A stretch of DNA of 64,000 nt from Pseudomonas sp. LRP2-20 (GCF_024349685.1 NZ_AP025944.1:2052001-2116000); one strand, 5' to 3'; counted from the stretch's first letter, positions 9,542 to 17,338 are shown. Notes: generated from the letters alone by a model not told the origin. Translations and numbers: made by a program.

Positions 9542-9835
9542 TCAGGACGCGGGATGGATCGCCAGTACCACGCCATTGGTGATCTGGATCAGCACATAAT
9601 GCTCGCCCATGCGCACCCAGTGGCTTTCTTTTTCGGGGGCGGGCAGTCCTTTGGCTTTCCAGTCGCTGATGGCCTGGTCATCGCGTTTGTACTGGTCGGG
9701 GGCCTTGTCGCCGACCTTGAGTTCACGGTTGTGGGTTTCCGGCGCCTTGATGCTCTCTTCTGCCGAGGGGGCAGCGAAGCTCAGCGCGGGCAGGCTGGCG
9801 ATCAGCAGTGCGGGCAGCAGGTGTCTGGCTTGCAT
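9542..9835 (-). CDS. RcnB-family periplasmic protein
   Basis: A 97-residue exported protein with a signal peptide ending SFA-APS. The mature C-terminal part, with SHWVRMGEHYVLIQITNGVV, matches the RcnB family. In E. coli RcnB is a periplasmic protein affecting nickel/cobalt homeostasis. The preceding segment KVGDKAPDQYKRDDQAISDW is typical of Pseudomonas members. No rcnA efflux gene is adjacent, so metal specificity is not supported by context, but His-rich exported proteins lie just downstream. Confidence 0.75.
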   Translation of the reverse strand: MQARHLLPALLIASLPALSFAAPSAEESIKAPETHNRELKVGDKAPDQYKRDDQAISDWKAKGLPAPEKESHWVRMGEHYVLIQITNGVVLAIHPAS

Positions 9836-9937
9836 GGGGCTCTCCTTGGTTGCATTCCTTATCTGCGACAGCGGCCCGCTTGGGACAATTCATTCGCAAT
9901 GCTAGAGTCGCTTTCTTTTTTGCCCCGAGGATGGAAC

Positions 9938-10288
9938 ATGCGAGCAATTCTGCCGATGGCTGCGGCGCTGGTGTTGGTCGGTTGCGCGAGCGCGACCATG
10001 GATGCGGCGCGGGGTGGCAAGCCGACGGCCCAGCTCGATTCGCGCAAGGCGCCGGAGCTGGTGGCCCAGTGCATTCAGTTCAGCTGGCAGAAAGAGGACG
10101 TGTTTGGCGACGATGCCAGTGGCTACCTGGAGCCACGCAAGCAGGGCGGGTTGACTGTTTATACCCGCGAGGCGGAGTCGTTCGTGGATGTGTATCCGCA
10201 AGCGGGCGGTACACGGGTGGATTACTACGCGCAGAAGAATGACGGCATGGCCTTGCAGCGCCGGGCGGCGGCGGCGACCTGCCTGTAA
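9938..10288 (+). CDS. hypothetical lipoprotein
   Basis: A 116-residue lipoprotein: signal MRAILPMAAALVLVGC with the lipobox Cys at 16, then a globular domain containing QCIQFSWQKEDVFGDDASGYLEP and ending in a second Cys near the C terminus. The start has GAGG about 7 bases upstream. It is divergent from the RcnB-like gene. I cannot assign a function. Confidence 0.7.
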   Translation: MRAILPMAAALVLVGCASATMDAARGGKPTAQLDSRKAPELVAQCIQFSWQKEDVFGDDASGYLEPRKQGGLTVYTREAESFVDVYPQAGGTRVDYYAQKNDGMALQRRAAAATCL

Positions 10289-10301
10289 CGTCTCTGCGCT
10301 A

Positions 10302-10378
10302 CCGGCCTCTTCGCGGGTAAACCCGCTCCTACAGGACCTCACTGAACCTGTGGGAGCGGGTTTACCCGCGAAGGGGCC
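10302..10378. repeat. REP pair (REPIN), GCGGGTTTACCCGCGAA type
   Basis: Two inverted copies of the P. putida-type REP core (TTCGCGGGTAAACCCGCTCC and its complement) separated by about 10 bases. It lies between convergent genes and probably forms a hairpin in transcripts. Confidence 0.85.
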
Positions 10379-10390
10379 CCTAAAGCCTGA

Positions 10391-11158
10391 TCAGGACAGG
10401 AAACCACCGTCGACATTCAGCGCGGTGCCGGTGGTGTAGCTGGAGGCATCGCTGGCCAGGTACAGCACGGCGCCGGCCATTTCCTTGGGGTCGGCCACGC
10501 GCTTGAGCGGAATCTGCTGCAGCGCGGCATTGAGGATGGCGTCGTTCTTCACCAGCGCCGAGGCGAACTTGGTGTCGGTCAGGCCCGGCAGCAGGGCGTT
10601 GCAGCGAATGCCGAACTGCGCGCATTCCTTGGCGAACACCTTGGTCATGTTGATTACCGCGGCCTTGGTCACCGAATAGATGCCCTGGAACAGGCCCGGC
10701 GAAACGCCGTTGATCGAGGCCACGTTGATGATGCTGCCGCCACCGTTTTCGCGCATCAGCTTGCCGGCCTCCACCGACATGAAGAAGTAGCCGCGGATGT
10801 TCACGTCGACGGTCTTCTGGAAGGCACTCGGGTCGGTGTCGAGCACGTTGCAGAACTGCGGGTTGGTGGCCGCGTTATTGACCAGGATATCCAGGCGCCC
10901 GAACTGTTCGCGGATACCGGCGAACACCTGCTGGATCTGCTCCAGTTCACCGATATGACAGGCGACCGGCGTGGCCTTGCCGCCCGCCGCAATGATGGCG
11001 TCGGCCACCTGCTGGCAGCCGTCGAGCTTGCGGCTGGAAACGATCACGTGGGCGCCCTGCTGGGCCAGCAGATGGGCAATGGCTTCGCCGATGCCACGGC
11101 TGGCACCGGAAACAAAGGCGATCTTGCCGTCGAGGTCGAACAGTTGGGTCTTGGACAT
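10391..11158 (-). CDS. short-chain dehydrogenase/reductase
   Basis: A 255-residue classical SDR. The cofactor glycine motif is GASRGIG (18-24), the NNA motif is at 94-96, and the catalytic set is S148, Y161 and K165 (in YSVTK). It should reduce or oxidise a keto/hydroxy substrate with NAD(P). It is downstream of a kinase-like phosphotransferase gene (11182-12249), separated by 23 bases and on the same strand. This pairing is common next to acyl-CoA dehydrogenases, suggesting a role in acyl or alcohol metabolism, but that is inference. AAGGA lies 7 bases before the ATG. Confidence 0.88.
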   Translation of the reverse strand: MSKTQLFDLDGKIAFVSGASRGIGEAIAHLLAQQGAHVIVSSRKLDGCQQVADAIIAAGGKATPVACHIGELEQIQQVFAGIREQFGRLDILVNNAATNPQFCNVLDTDPSAFQKTVDVNIRGYFFMSVEAGKLMRENGGGSIINVASINGVSPGLFQGIYSVTKAAVINMTKVFAKECAQFGIRCNALLPGLTDTKFASALVKNDAILNAALQQIPLKRVADPKEMAGAVLYLASDASSYTTGTALNVDGGFLS

Positions 11159-11181
11159 GCTGTTTTCCTTGTTATCTGGCG

Positions 11182-12249
11182 TCAGAGCGTGGACTTGCCG
11201 ATGACCTGCAGGCTCATTTGCTCCAGCAGCCGGTTCATGTGGATGAACTGGGCGAAGCGTTTGTCCTGGGTCTGGCCGTGGTAATAGCGGTAGTAGATCT
11301 GCTGGACGATGCCGGCCAGGCGGAACAGGCCGTAGCAATAGTAGTAATCGAAGTTGTCCAGCTGGATGCCGGCGCGCTCGGCGTAGTAATCGACGAACTG
11401 GCGGCGAGTCAGCATGCCTGGTGCATTGCTCGGCTGGCGGCGCATCAGTTGTACTGGCGCCGGGTCGCTGGCCTCGATCCAGTAGGCCAGGCTGTTGCCC
11501 AGGTCCATCAGCGGGTCGCCGATGGTGGCCATCTCCCAGTCGAGTACACCGATGATGCGCATGGGGTTTTCGGCATCGAGGATCACGTTGTCGAAGCGGT
11601 AGTCGTTGTGCACGATGCCCGGGCGCGGATGGTCGGCGGGCATCTTCTCGCGCAGCCAGGCGATCACTTTTTCCCAGCGTGGCGCATCCGGGGTCAGGGC
11701 TTTCTCGTAGCGGCTGGTCCAGCCTTCGATCTGGCGCTGCACATAGCCTTCTGGCTTGCCCAGGTCGGCCAGGCCGCAGGCGTGGTAATCCACCTGATGC
11801 AACTCGACCAGGCGGTCGATGAAGCTTTTGCACAGGGCTTCGGTGCGGCTGGCATCCAGGCCCAGTTCGGCCGGGATGTCCGAGCGCAGAATCACCCCCT
11901 TGACCCGCTCCATCACGTAGAACTCACCGCCGATCAGTGATTCGTCGGTGCAGTGGACATAGGCCTTGGGGCAGTACGGGAAACCGCTGTTGAGCTGGTT
12001 CAGAATGCGGAACTCGCGGCCCATGTCGTGGGCCGACTTGGCCTTCTGGCCGAAGGGTGGGCGGCGCAACACGAATTCACGGCCCGGGTAGCTGACCAGG
12101 TAGGTGAGGTTGGACGCCCCGCCAGGGAACTGGCTGATGCTCGGCGTGCCCTCGAGGCCGGCGATGTGGCCCTTCAGGTAAGGATCGATGACGGCCGCGT
12201 CGAGTTCTTCGCCGGGGCGTACCTGGGTGGACTGGTCGGTGAGCGTCAT
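11182..12249 (-). CDS. aminoglycoside-phosphotransferase-fold family protein (ACAD10/11-like)
   Basis: A 355-residue kinase-fold protein of the phosphotransferase family often found with acyl-CoA dehydrogenases. The ATP-binding Gly-rich turn FPGGASNLTY is near 41-50. The Brenner-type catalytic loop HNDYRFDN is at 214-221 (D216, N221) and the metal-binding DWE at 237-239. Relatives phosphorylate hydroxyacyl-CoAs in mammals (ACAD10/11), whereas true aminoglycoside resistance is not implied. It is the first gene of a two-gene operon with the downstream SDR. Confidence 0.82.
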   Translation of the reverse strand: MTLTDQSTQVRPGEELDAAVIDPYLKGHIAGLEGTPSISQFPGGASNLTYLVSYPGREFVLRRPPFGQKAKSAHDMGREFRILNQLNSGFPYCPKAYVHCTDESLIGGEFYVMERVKGVILRSDIPAELGLDASRTEALCKSFIDRLVELHQVDYHACGLADLGKPEGYVQRQIEGWTSRYEKALTPDAPRWEKVIAWLREKMPADHPRPGIVHNDYRFDNVILDAENPMRIIGVLDWEMATIGDPLMDLGNSLAYWIEASDPAPVQLMRRQPSNAPGMLTRRQFVDYYAERAGIQLDNFDYYYCYGLFRLAGIVQQIYYRYYHGQTQDKRFAQFIHMNRLLEQMSLQVIGKSTL

Positions 12250-12376
12250 GCGTTTTCCTTATTTTCTGGCGCAAGGACTATTGGCTAATCTAATGGCCTG
12301 GCGGCGCTGGAACAAGCGTGCCAGGAGCCATATAGGCGAGGGTGTTGCTGGTCGATCACTGCACCGAATGCCGGGC

Positions 12377-12413
12377 AAAAAAAAACCGAAGCCAGTCAGG
12401 CTTCGGTTTTCTC
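12377..12413 (-). terminator. rho-independent terminator after SCP2 gene
   Basis: AACCGAAGCC-AGTCA-GGCTTCGGTT stem followed on the minus strand by a long T run (nine A on the plus strand). It ends the SCP2-domain gene at 12435-12752. Confidence 0.85.
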
Positions 12414-12434
12414 ATTGTACGGTGTGCCCATCAC

Positions 12435-12752
12435 TCAGGAAGGGAACAGCTCGCTGAGCTTCATCGACAGCATCATGTCGCCTTCAACGCGCAGCTTGCC
12501 GCCCATGAAGGCCTGCATGCCGTCGGTTTCACCGCTGACGATGCCCTTGAGGGTTTCGCTGTCCAGTACCAGGGTGCAGTTGGCATCCGGGTTTTCACCT
12601 TCCTGAATTTCGCAGGTGCCGTCCTTGACCAGCAGCGCATAGTGCTTGTCTTCGTCGGTGATGTTGAAGCCGAACACCAGGTCCAGGCCAGCCGCAGCAG
12701 CTGGGTTGAATTTTGCTTTCATCGCCTCGACGGCTTTAGCTACATCGCTCAT
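12435..12752 (-). CDS. SCP2 sterol-binding domain protein
   Basis: A 105-residue protein matching the SCP-2 lipid-carrier fold throughout: KAVEAMKAKFNPAAAAGLDLVFGFNI at the N terminus and GGKLRVEGDMMLSMKLSELFP at the C terminus, the latter typical of this domain. Bacterial members bind acyl-CoA or hydrophobic ligands, and the physiological ligand is unknown. The start has AAGGA 7 bases upstream. It probably shares a regional theme of acyl metabolism with the upstream-lying phosphotransferase/SDR pair, but it is transcriptionally separated by a terminator. Confidence 0.85.
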   Translation of the reverse strand: MSDVAKAVEAMKAKFNPAAAAGLDLVFGFNITDEDKHYALLVKDGTCEIQEGENPDANCTLVLDSETLKGIVSGETDGMQAFMGGKLRVEGDMMLSMKLSELFPS

Positions 12753-12806
12753 GGTGTTTTCCTTGTTAAGTGATAGTCGCGTCCGCAGGGACACTATGGG
12801 CCGGGC

Positions 12807-13517
12807 TCAACGGTAGGTGATGAGCTCCGGCGCCCTCAACAGCTGCACATGGGCTTGGCTGTTGAAGGAAGCCAGTGCCACGTCGCGGCCGCGGAACTTC
12901 AGCTGGCTGAGCGACGTGTTGATGATCTGCCAGTTCAGCGCAAAGGCCTGACTGGGGGTGATTCGGGTAACCAGGTGGAGCAGGGCGGCGATGGTGCCAC
13001 CGGATGTGAACACGGCGATGTTGTCGCCACTGCCCGCGGTGTCCAGCACACGCTGCAGCCCAGCTGCGACCCGGGCGGTGAACGCCTGCCAGGTTTCCAA
13101 GCCGTCATCGGCATGTTCACCTGCGTGCCAGCGTTGCACCATCAGGGCGAACAGGCGCTGGAACTCGCTGCGGTTCTGCGCGCCGTTGCGCAGGATATCC
13201 CGGGCGTGCGGCTCATCGGCCAGCAGGCCGGGGAGCAGGGCGCGAATCACGCCATCGGCATCGAACTCATTGAAGGCCGGGTCGGTCTCAATGGCCGGTA
13301 CCGCGCAACCACCTGCGTTCAGCGCCTGCAACGCGTGCCTGGCGGTGTCCTGCTGGCGCCGCAGATCGCCGGCCACACAGCGGTCCAGGCGCAGGCCGAG
13401 CTGGGCGAGGTGTTCGCCGAGGGCCTGGCTCTGGCGCACGCCGATCGGTGAGAGGACGTCGTAGTCGTCTGCACCGAAGGAAGCCTGGCCATGTCGGATC
13501 AGGTAGAGATTGCCCAC
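12807..13517 (-). CDS. histidine-phosphatase-superfamily protein
   Basis: A 236-residue protein of the phosphoglycerate-mutase-like superfamily, with LYLIRHGQASFG near the N terminus holding the nucleophilic His. The second catalytic His normally found in a SHGG-type motif reads FTSGGTIAALL here, so that His is replaced by Ser. The acid NEFD motif is present. GTG 13517 is chosen because the protein then begins just before the conserved strand; a GTG at 13565 would add 16 residues. Activity as a phosphatase is uncertain. It is divergent from sohB. Confidence 0.75.
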   Translation of the reverse strand: MGNLYLIRHGQASFGADDYDVLSPIGVRQSQALGEHLAQLGLRLDRCVAGDLRRQQDTARHALQALNAGGCAVPAIETDPAFNEFDADGVIRALLPGLLADEPHARDILRNGAQNRSEFQRLFALMVQRWHAGEHADDGLETWQAFTARVAAGLQRVLDTAGSGDNIAVFTSGGTIAALLHLVTRITPSQAFALNWQIINTSLSQLKFRGRDVALASFNSQAHVQLLRAPELITYR

Positions 13518-13712
13518 TGGGGTATCCGGCGTTGAAGGTTGCTGCGAGGTTAGGATGCGCCACACAGGCTGTCAACGAAAAAACATACAAGCGTTTGAAA
13601 AGGTTGTTTGAACTGTGTTGCCAGCGTTTACCTCGGCTGGCGAGGGCACGGGCGCAACGGTATGCTTGCAACAGTTTCGCGCCGATCTGGCGCAGGTTCA
13701 TAAGGAGTCAAC

Positions 13713-14732
13713 GTGGAGTTTCTTGCCGAGTACGCAAGCTTTCTCGCCAAAACCGCCACCCTGGTGATTGCCATCCTGGTGGTGTTGTCCGCCATCGCCG
13801 GTTTGCGTGGCAAGGGGCGGCGCAAGGCCGGTGGGCAGTTGCAGGTCACCCGCCTCAACGAATTCTACAAAGAGCTGCGCGAACGCCTGGAAAGCGGCTT
13901 GCTCGACAAAGCCCAGCTCAAGGCCCTGCGCAAGCAGCAGGCCAAGGCACAGAAACAGCAGAAGAAGGGCAAGGCCGAAGAGAAGGGCCGGGTGTTCGTG
14001 CTCGATTTCGACGGCGATATCAAGGCCTCCGCCACCGAAAGCCTGCGTAACGAGATCACCGCACTGCTGACCCTCGCCACCCCGCGCGATGAAGTGGTGC
14101 TGCGCCTGGAAAGCGGCGGCGGCCTGGTGCACAGCTATGGCCTGGCGGCCTCGCAACTGGCGCGTATCCGCCAGGCCGGCATCCCGCTCACCGTGTGCAT
14201 CGACAAAGTCGCCGCCAGCGGCGGCTACATGATGGCCTGCATCGGCGAGAAGATTGTCAGTGCACCGTTCGCCGTGCTGGGTTCGATCGGTGTGGTGGCA
14301 CAGTTGCCCAACGTCAACCGCCTGCTGAAGAAGCACGACATCGACTTCGAAGTACTGACCGCCGGCGAGTACAAGCGTACCCTGACGGTATTTGGCGAGA
14401 ACACCGAAAAGGGCCGGGAGAAGTTCCAGGAAGACCTGGACATCACCCACCAGCTGTTCAAGGACTTCGTCTCCCGCTACCGCCCGCAGCTGCACATCGA
14501 TGAGGTGGCCACCGGTGAAGTCTGGCTCGGCGTTGCCGCACTGAACCGCAAGCTGGTCGATGAACTGCAGACCAGTGACGAGTACCTCAGTGACCGCGCC
14601 CGCACGGCCAATCTGTTCCACCTGCACTACGCCGAGCGCAAGAGCTTGCAAGAGCGTATCGGCATGGCGGCCAGCGGTACCGTTGAGAACGCGGTGGTAG
14701 GGTTGTGGAGCAAACTCGGCCGCTTGCGCTAA
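13713..14732 (+). CDS. sohB: SohB inner-membrane serine protease (S49)
   Basis: A 339-residue S49-family peptidase: an N-terminal membrane helix (about residues 10-30), a charged coiled region rich in Lys/Gln (about 55-90), then the catalytic domain. The Ser-Lys dyad is visible as S169 in AASGGYM and K221 in GEYKRT. In E. coli SohB is a presumed signal-peptide-degrading or quality-control protease facing the periplasm. The start is a GTG with AAGGAG 6 bases upstream. It is a single gene, with tRNA-Cys downstream under its own promoter. Confidence 0.92.
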   Translation: MEFLAEYASFLAKTATLVIAILVVLSAIAGLRGKGRRKAGGQLQVTRLNEFYKELRERLESGLLDKAQLKALRKQQAKAQKQQKKGKAEEKGRVFVLDFDGDIKASATESLRNEITALLTLATPRDEVVLRLESGGGLVHSYGLAASQLARIRQAGIPLTVCIDKVAASGGYMMACIGEKIVSAPFAVLGSIGVVAQLPNVNRLLKKHDIDFEVLTAGEYKRTLTVFGENTEKGREKFQEDLDITHQLFKDFVSRYRPQLHIDEVATGEVWLGVAALNRKLVDELQTSDEYLSDRARTANLFHLHYAERKSLQERIGMAASGTVENAVVGLWSKLGRLR

Positions 14733-14770
14733 CACCTTGAACCCACTGAAATTTTTTTCTGTTCAGGGGG

Positions 14771-14799
14771 TTGCAAGGTTGAAGGAATGCAGACATAAT
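14771..14799 (+). promoter_or_regulatory. sigma70-type promoter for tRNA-Cys
   Basis: TTGCAA (14771-14776), a 17-base spacer and CATAAT (14794-14799), about 85 bases before the mature tRNA-Cys. It is the only good promoter match in the gap after sohB. Confidence 0.6.
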
Positions 14800-14886
14800 G
14801 GCGCCCATCGAAACGCAGCAAACTTTGAAAAAGATGCGGTGTTTCAAGGAGATAGCAAAGCGTAAGCAGCTAGATCCGAACTTTGA

Positions 14887-14960
14887 GGCCGAGTAGCAAA
14901 GTGGTTATGCTCCGGATTGCAAATCCGTCTACGCCGGTTCGATTCCGACCTCGGCCTCCA
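14887..14960 (+). tRNA. tRNA-Cys (anticodon GCA)
   Basis: A 74-base cloverleaf with acceptor GGCCGAG pairing CTCGGCC, discriminator T as in Cys tRNAs, anticodon GCA between GGATT and AATCC, a TTCGATT T-loop and encoded CCA. Confidence 0.95.
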
Positions 14961-14967
14961 CCATTCG

Positions 14968-15002
14968 AAAAACCCCGCAGATGAAAGTCTGCGGGGTTTT
15001 TC
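14968..15002 (+). terminator. terminator after tRNA-Cys
   Basis: AACCCCGCAGA-TGAAAG-TCTGCGGGGTT stem with T run after tRNA-Cys. A-rich flanking bases make it able to act for the convergent PL7 gene too. Confidence 0.88.
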
Positions 15003-15015
15003 ATTTGCCCGGCAT

Positions 15016-15690
15016 TCAGCCATGACTGAGCGACAGTGCGCTAATGATGCACACCGAACCATCGCTGGACGGCGTTGCATCGGTGTAGTCGACCTGGTTG
15101 TAGATGCCGCCGTGGAATTCGAACAGGCGTGTGTCCCAGGTGTCATCGAGTTGCAGGCTGCTCGATGATTTGGAGGCGCCATTGCACCTGGCGGTCACCT
15201 TGACCGCGCCCGCCGACGTGGCATGGATGATCACGTCGAACTCCGTGCCGAGCGGCACGCCCTGCAGCAGGGTGCTGTTGACTGGATCGGCCTGGTTGTA
15301 GGACTGGCGGAATCCCATGGTGATATTGCCCTTGTTCCAGAACACTTTCACCGGCGGGCTGTCATCGCCCCTGACGTGCATCTGGCTGATGACCACCTTT
15401 TGCGCCGAGTTGACCTTGGTCAGCGTCATGGTCTGGCGATTCCAGTGGTCCGGGGCGCTGTCCAGCGTCCAGTTCTGTGTCTCCGACCATTCGCAACGGG
15501 TTCTGTGGGTGCTCTTGCTTGACGCCCCTTTGGTCGGCGCCGAGAACTGGATCGACCCGTCGCTGAGCACTTTCACCACGCTAGGAAACTGGGCGATTGC
15601 CTCGGCACCGTTGAGTTCAAGCGCTACGGGGTTCGTTGAAGAAACTGCCACGGGGGTGGCGATCGTTAGATTGCTGATGTTCACGGTCAT
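15016..15690 (-). CDS. polysaccharide lyase family 7 (alginate lyase-like)
   Basis: A 224-residue protein, the usual length of single-domain PL7 enzymes. The three PL7 hallmark strands are present in modified form: RTRCEW (63-68) for R-x-E-L-R, SQMH (102-105) for QIH, and HGGIYNQ (193-199) for the YFKAGxYNQ strand. Gln103, His105 and Tyr197 are therefore in place for beta-elimination of uronic-acid polymers such as alginate. No signal peptide is visible, so the cell location is unclear. AGGAGC lies 4 bases before the ATG. The upstream region has a strong hairpin and a LexA-like box. Activity on alginate is inference. Confidence 0.82.
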   Translation of the reverse strand: MTVNISNLTIATPVAVSSTNPVALELNGAEAIAQFPSVVKVLSDGSIQFSAPTKGASSKSTHRTRCEWSETQNWTLDSAPDHWNRQTMTLTKVNSAQKVVISQMHVRGDDSPPVKVFWNKGNITMGFRQSYNQADPVNSTLLQGVPLGTEFDVIIHATSAGAVKVTARCNGASKSSSSLQLDDTWDTRLFEFHGGIYNQVDYTDATPSSDGSVCIISALSLSHG

Positions 15691-15755
15691 AAATGCTCCT
15701 GATGATAAAACATTGGCCTGGCACGATTGCCTTCCAACCGTGATGCGTTCCTCCG

Positions 15756-15791
15756 CATCCGGCTATGCACTCCTGAATGCACAGCCGGATG
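15756..15791 (-). promoter_or_regulatory. stem-loop in the PL7 gene leader
   Basis: CATCCGGCTATGCA and TGCACAGCCGGATG form a 14-base stem with one A/C mismatch around an 8-base loop, 66 bases upstream of the PL7 start codon. No T run follows, so it is more likely an RNA stability or control element, or a repeat, than a terminator. Confidence 0.5.
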
Positions 15792-15838
15792 GTTCGGGTG
15801 TCATGCTCTGGAGCCGAGTGTCGCTGGGGATGAATCGG

Positions 15839-15854
15839 CTGTATGCATATACAG
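15839..15854 (-). promoter_or_regulatory. LexA-like SOS box
   Basis: CTGTATGCATATACAG fits CTG-N10-CAG with an AT-rich core, the LexA operator pattern of gammaproteobacteria. On the minus strand it overlaps a promoter-like TTGCGG and TATACTG pair pointing at the PL7 gene. It also overlaps a perfect 8-bp inverted repeat (GCATATAC around a central A, 15845-15861). Confidence 0.45.
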
Positions 15855-15946
15855 TATATGCGTTTATGCATATCCGCAAGCCGGCGTAGCTGCAAGGGTC
15901 GAATGCGCGGAAAAACCAGGACTTCGATCAGCCAATGGCAGGCAAG

Positions 15947-15973
15947 AAAAAGCCCGGCTCAGGGCCGGGCTTT
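15947..15973 (+). terminator. terminator-like hairpin in gene-poor gap
   Basis: AAGCCCGGC-TCAG-GGCCGGGCTT stem with A run before and short T run after. No plus-strand gene precedes it, so it could end a short RNA starting near the LexA-like box. Confidence 0.5.
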
Positions 15974-16043
15974 GCTCAGGCATTCTTGGCTATGCCAGCA
16001 TCGTCATGGCGGCGGCGCCAAGTCACGCCCTCAGAAAAAAGAA

Positions 16044-16066
16044 AACCCGCCAGCAAGTGGCGGGTT
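16044..16066 (+). terminator. terminator-like hairpin in gene-poor gap
   Basis: AACCCGCCA-GCAAG-TGGCGGGTT stem. It is A-rich on its left side, so on the minus strand it would be followed by a T run. Confidence 0.5.
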
Positions 16067-16187
16067 CAAAGAACGTATGGAGCACAGTCATGGTGCCCAA
16101 AGCCTTGTCATGAAATCGTGAAGCCCATGTCGCCATCTCGTCCCGTCTGGCTTGAGCTTGGCGATGAAGGGTGCTTGCCAACAAGCG

Positions 16188-16215
16188 AAAAAAAGCCCGC
16201 CATGAAGGCGGGCAA
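16188..16215 (-). terminator. minus-strand terminator hairpin
   Basis: GCCCGCC-ATGAA-GGCGGGC stem followed on the minus strand by eight T. No annotated minus-strand gene lies immediately upstream of it, so it may end an unannotated short transcript from about 16215-16330. Confidence 0.55.
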
Positions 16216-16337
16216 TGAACGATTTGAAGGGAGAGATTTCAGCCTGGGGCCGGTCGGTTAAGTCAGCATTAACCGTAATCCATTGACCACGACCAACGAT
16301 GCGCCTATACAGGCGTGCCAGATTTCCAGGAGCCACC

Positions 16338-16532
16338 ATGCGCGACGAAGACGACCTGCACGAGCCCGAGCACGATCACCTGCTCGATCACGAATTCCTC
16401 CATGAAGACTTCGACCCTGAGGCGGATGCCCAGGGCGCCGAGGATGAAGTCGAGGAGGACGAAGCGCTGCTGGATGACCTCGATGACGAAGAGCCTGATC
16501 ACCCAGCCTGGCACGACGACCTGGACGACTGA
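16338..16532 (+). CDS. small strongly acidic protein
   Basis: A 64-residue protein dominated by Asp and Glu (for example DEVEEDEALLDDLDDEEPDH) with several His. AGGAG lies 6 bases before the ATG, which supports translation. No membrane segment or known domain is recognised. Possible roles include metal binding or a DNA-mimic-like acidic protein, but neither is supported by context. It is convergent with the DoxX gene. Confidence 0.6.
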   Translation: MRDEDDLHEPEHDHLLDHEFLHEDFDPEADAQGAEDEVEEDEALLDDLDDEEPDHPAWHDDLDD

Positions 16533-16533
16533 A

Positions 16534-16947
16534 TCAGCGCCCGTCGACCGAGAAGCGCCCCGGGCCGCTGACTGCCAGCACCAGCAGGCCGCCGCAGATG
16601 CTGAGGTTTTTCAGGAACTGGGTCATGTTGGCGGCGCGCTCCGGGTCGACCATGTTCCAGAACGGATGGCCAAGCAGCCCGGTGCCTAGCACGAACAGGG
16701 CGAACAGGAAGGCCAGCGGGCGTGTGTAGAAACCGAGGATCAGCAGGATGCCGACGATGAACTCCATGAACACCGCAACCGCCGCCGCCAGCATCGGGGC
16801 GGGGGCGCCCAGCGAAGTCATGTAGCCGACCGTGCCCTCGAAGCCGGTGAGCTTGGCCCAGCCGGAAAGGACGAAGAGGATCATGAGCAGCACGCGGGCG
16901 ATCAGGAGGATGAAGTCGCGTTGACCATCGAACAGGGAGTAGCGCAT
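16534..16947 (-). CDS. DoxX-family membrane protein
   Basis: A 137-residue membrane protein with four hydrophobic helices and the DoxX family signature: ILFVLSGWAKLTGFEGTVGYM in the first half and VEFIVGILLILGFYTRP-like sequence in the second. Members are small quinone-linked or redox-associated membrane proteins of loosely known function. ATG 16947 is chosen to start just before the first helix; an ATG at 16980 is possible. It is one base from the end of the convergent acidic-protein gene. Confidence 0.8.
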   Translation of the reverse strand: MRYSLFDGQRDFILLIARVLLMILFVLSGWAKLTGFEGTVGYMTSLGAPAPMLAAAVAVFMEFIVGILLILGFYTRPLAFLFALFVLGTGLLGHPFWNMVDPERAANMTQFLKNLSICGGLLVLAVSGPGRFSVDGR

Positions 16948-17051
16948 GGCGGCATACCGGTGAGCGGGGACAAGCTCCACTCTAGCAGTTGCTCGGGAGA
17001 TTGCTGCCAGGCAGCAAAAAGGCGCCGCAAGGGCGCCTTTTCAAAGAAGTT

Positions 17052-17136
17052 TGGTGCGAGTGGCGGGACTCGAACCCGCAAGGCTCACGCCGACAGATTT
17101 TAAGTCTGCTGTGTATACCAATTCCACCACACTCGC
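17052..17136 (-). tRNA. tRNA-Leu (anticodon TAA)
   Basis: An 85-base class II tRNA with a long variable arm. The acceptor GCGAGTG pairs with CACTCGC, the anticodon TAA lies in CAGACT-TAA-AATCTG, the T-loop is GTTCGAGTC, and CCA is encoded. Confidence 0.95.
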
Positions 17137-17201
17137 ACGCTTGAAAGGGTCATGGCGACCGGCGCGCTTCCTAGGCAGAAGGGCCTGACAATCAAGTGCG
17201 C

Positions 17202-17230
17202 TTTATAACCCATTGTTATAGTTGAGTCAA
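17202..17230 (-). promoter_or_regulatory. sigma70-type promoter for tRNA-Leu
   Basis: On the minus strand, TTGACT (17225-17230), a 17-base spacer and TATAAA (17202-17207), followed by a GC-rich start region typical of stable-RNA promoters. Confidence 0.7.
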
Positions 17231-17338
17231 ACGCAGCACCTATGCTCAAAGGAATGAGGGGTGATCCAACGGGTAATTGACACGTTGCTGTCATTACGCC
17301 ACTGTTGCCCATCTATTGGATCCAATGAGCATGATGCC

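Larger units (their letters stand above)
15691..16337. other. gene-poor gap with hairpins and terminators
   Basis: About 650 bases with no convincing gene: reading frames here have no ribosome sites or family resemblance. It contains a 14-bp stem-loop (15756-15791), a LexA-like box (15839-15854) and three terminator-like hairpins (15947-15973, 16044-16066, 16188-16215). Confidence 0.6.

Noticed and set aside
11182..12249. Aminoglycoside resistance gene
   Set aside because: It has the APH fold, but its sequence and neighbours fit the ACAD10/11-associated family rather than antibiotic kinases.
15843..16121. ORF to the right of the LexA-like box
   Set aside because: It reads through two hairpin terminators, is Arg/Lys/Ser-rich without domains, and lacks a ribosome site.
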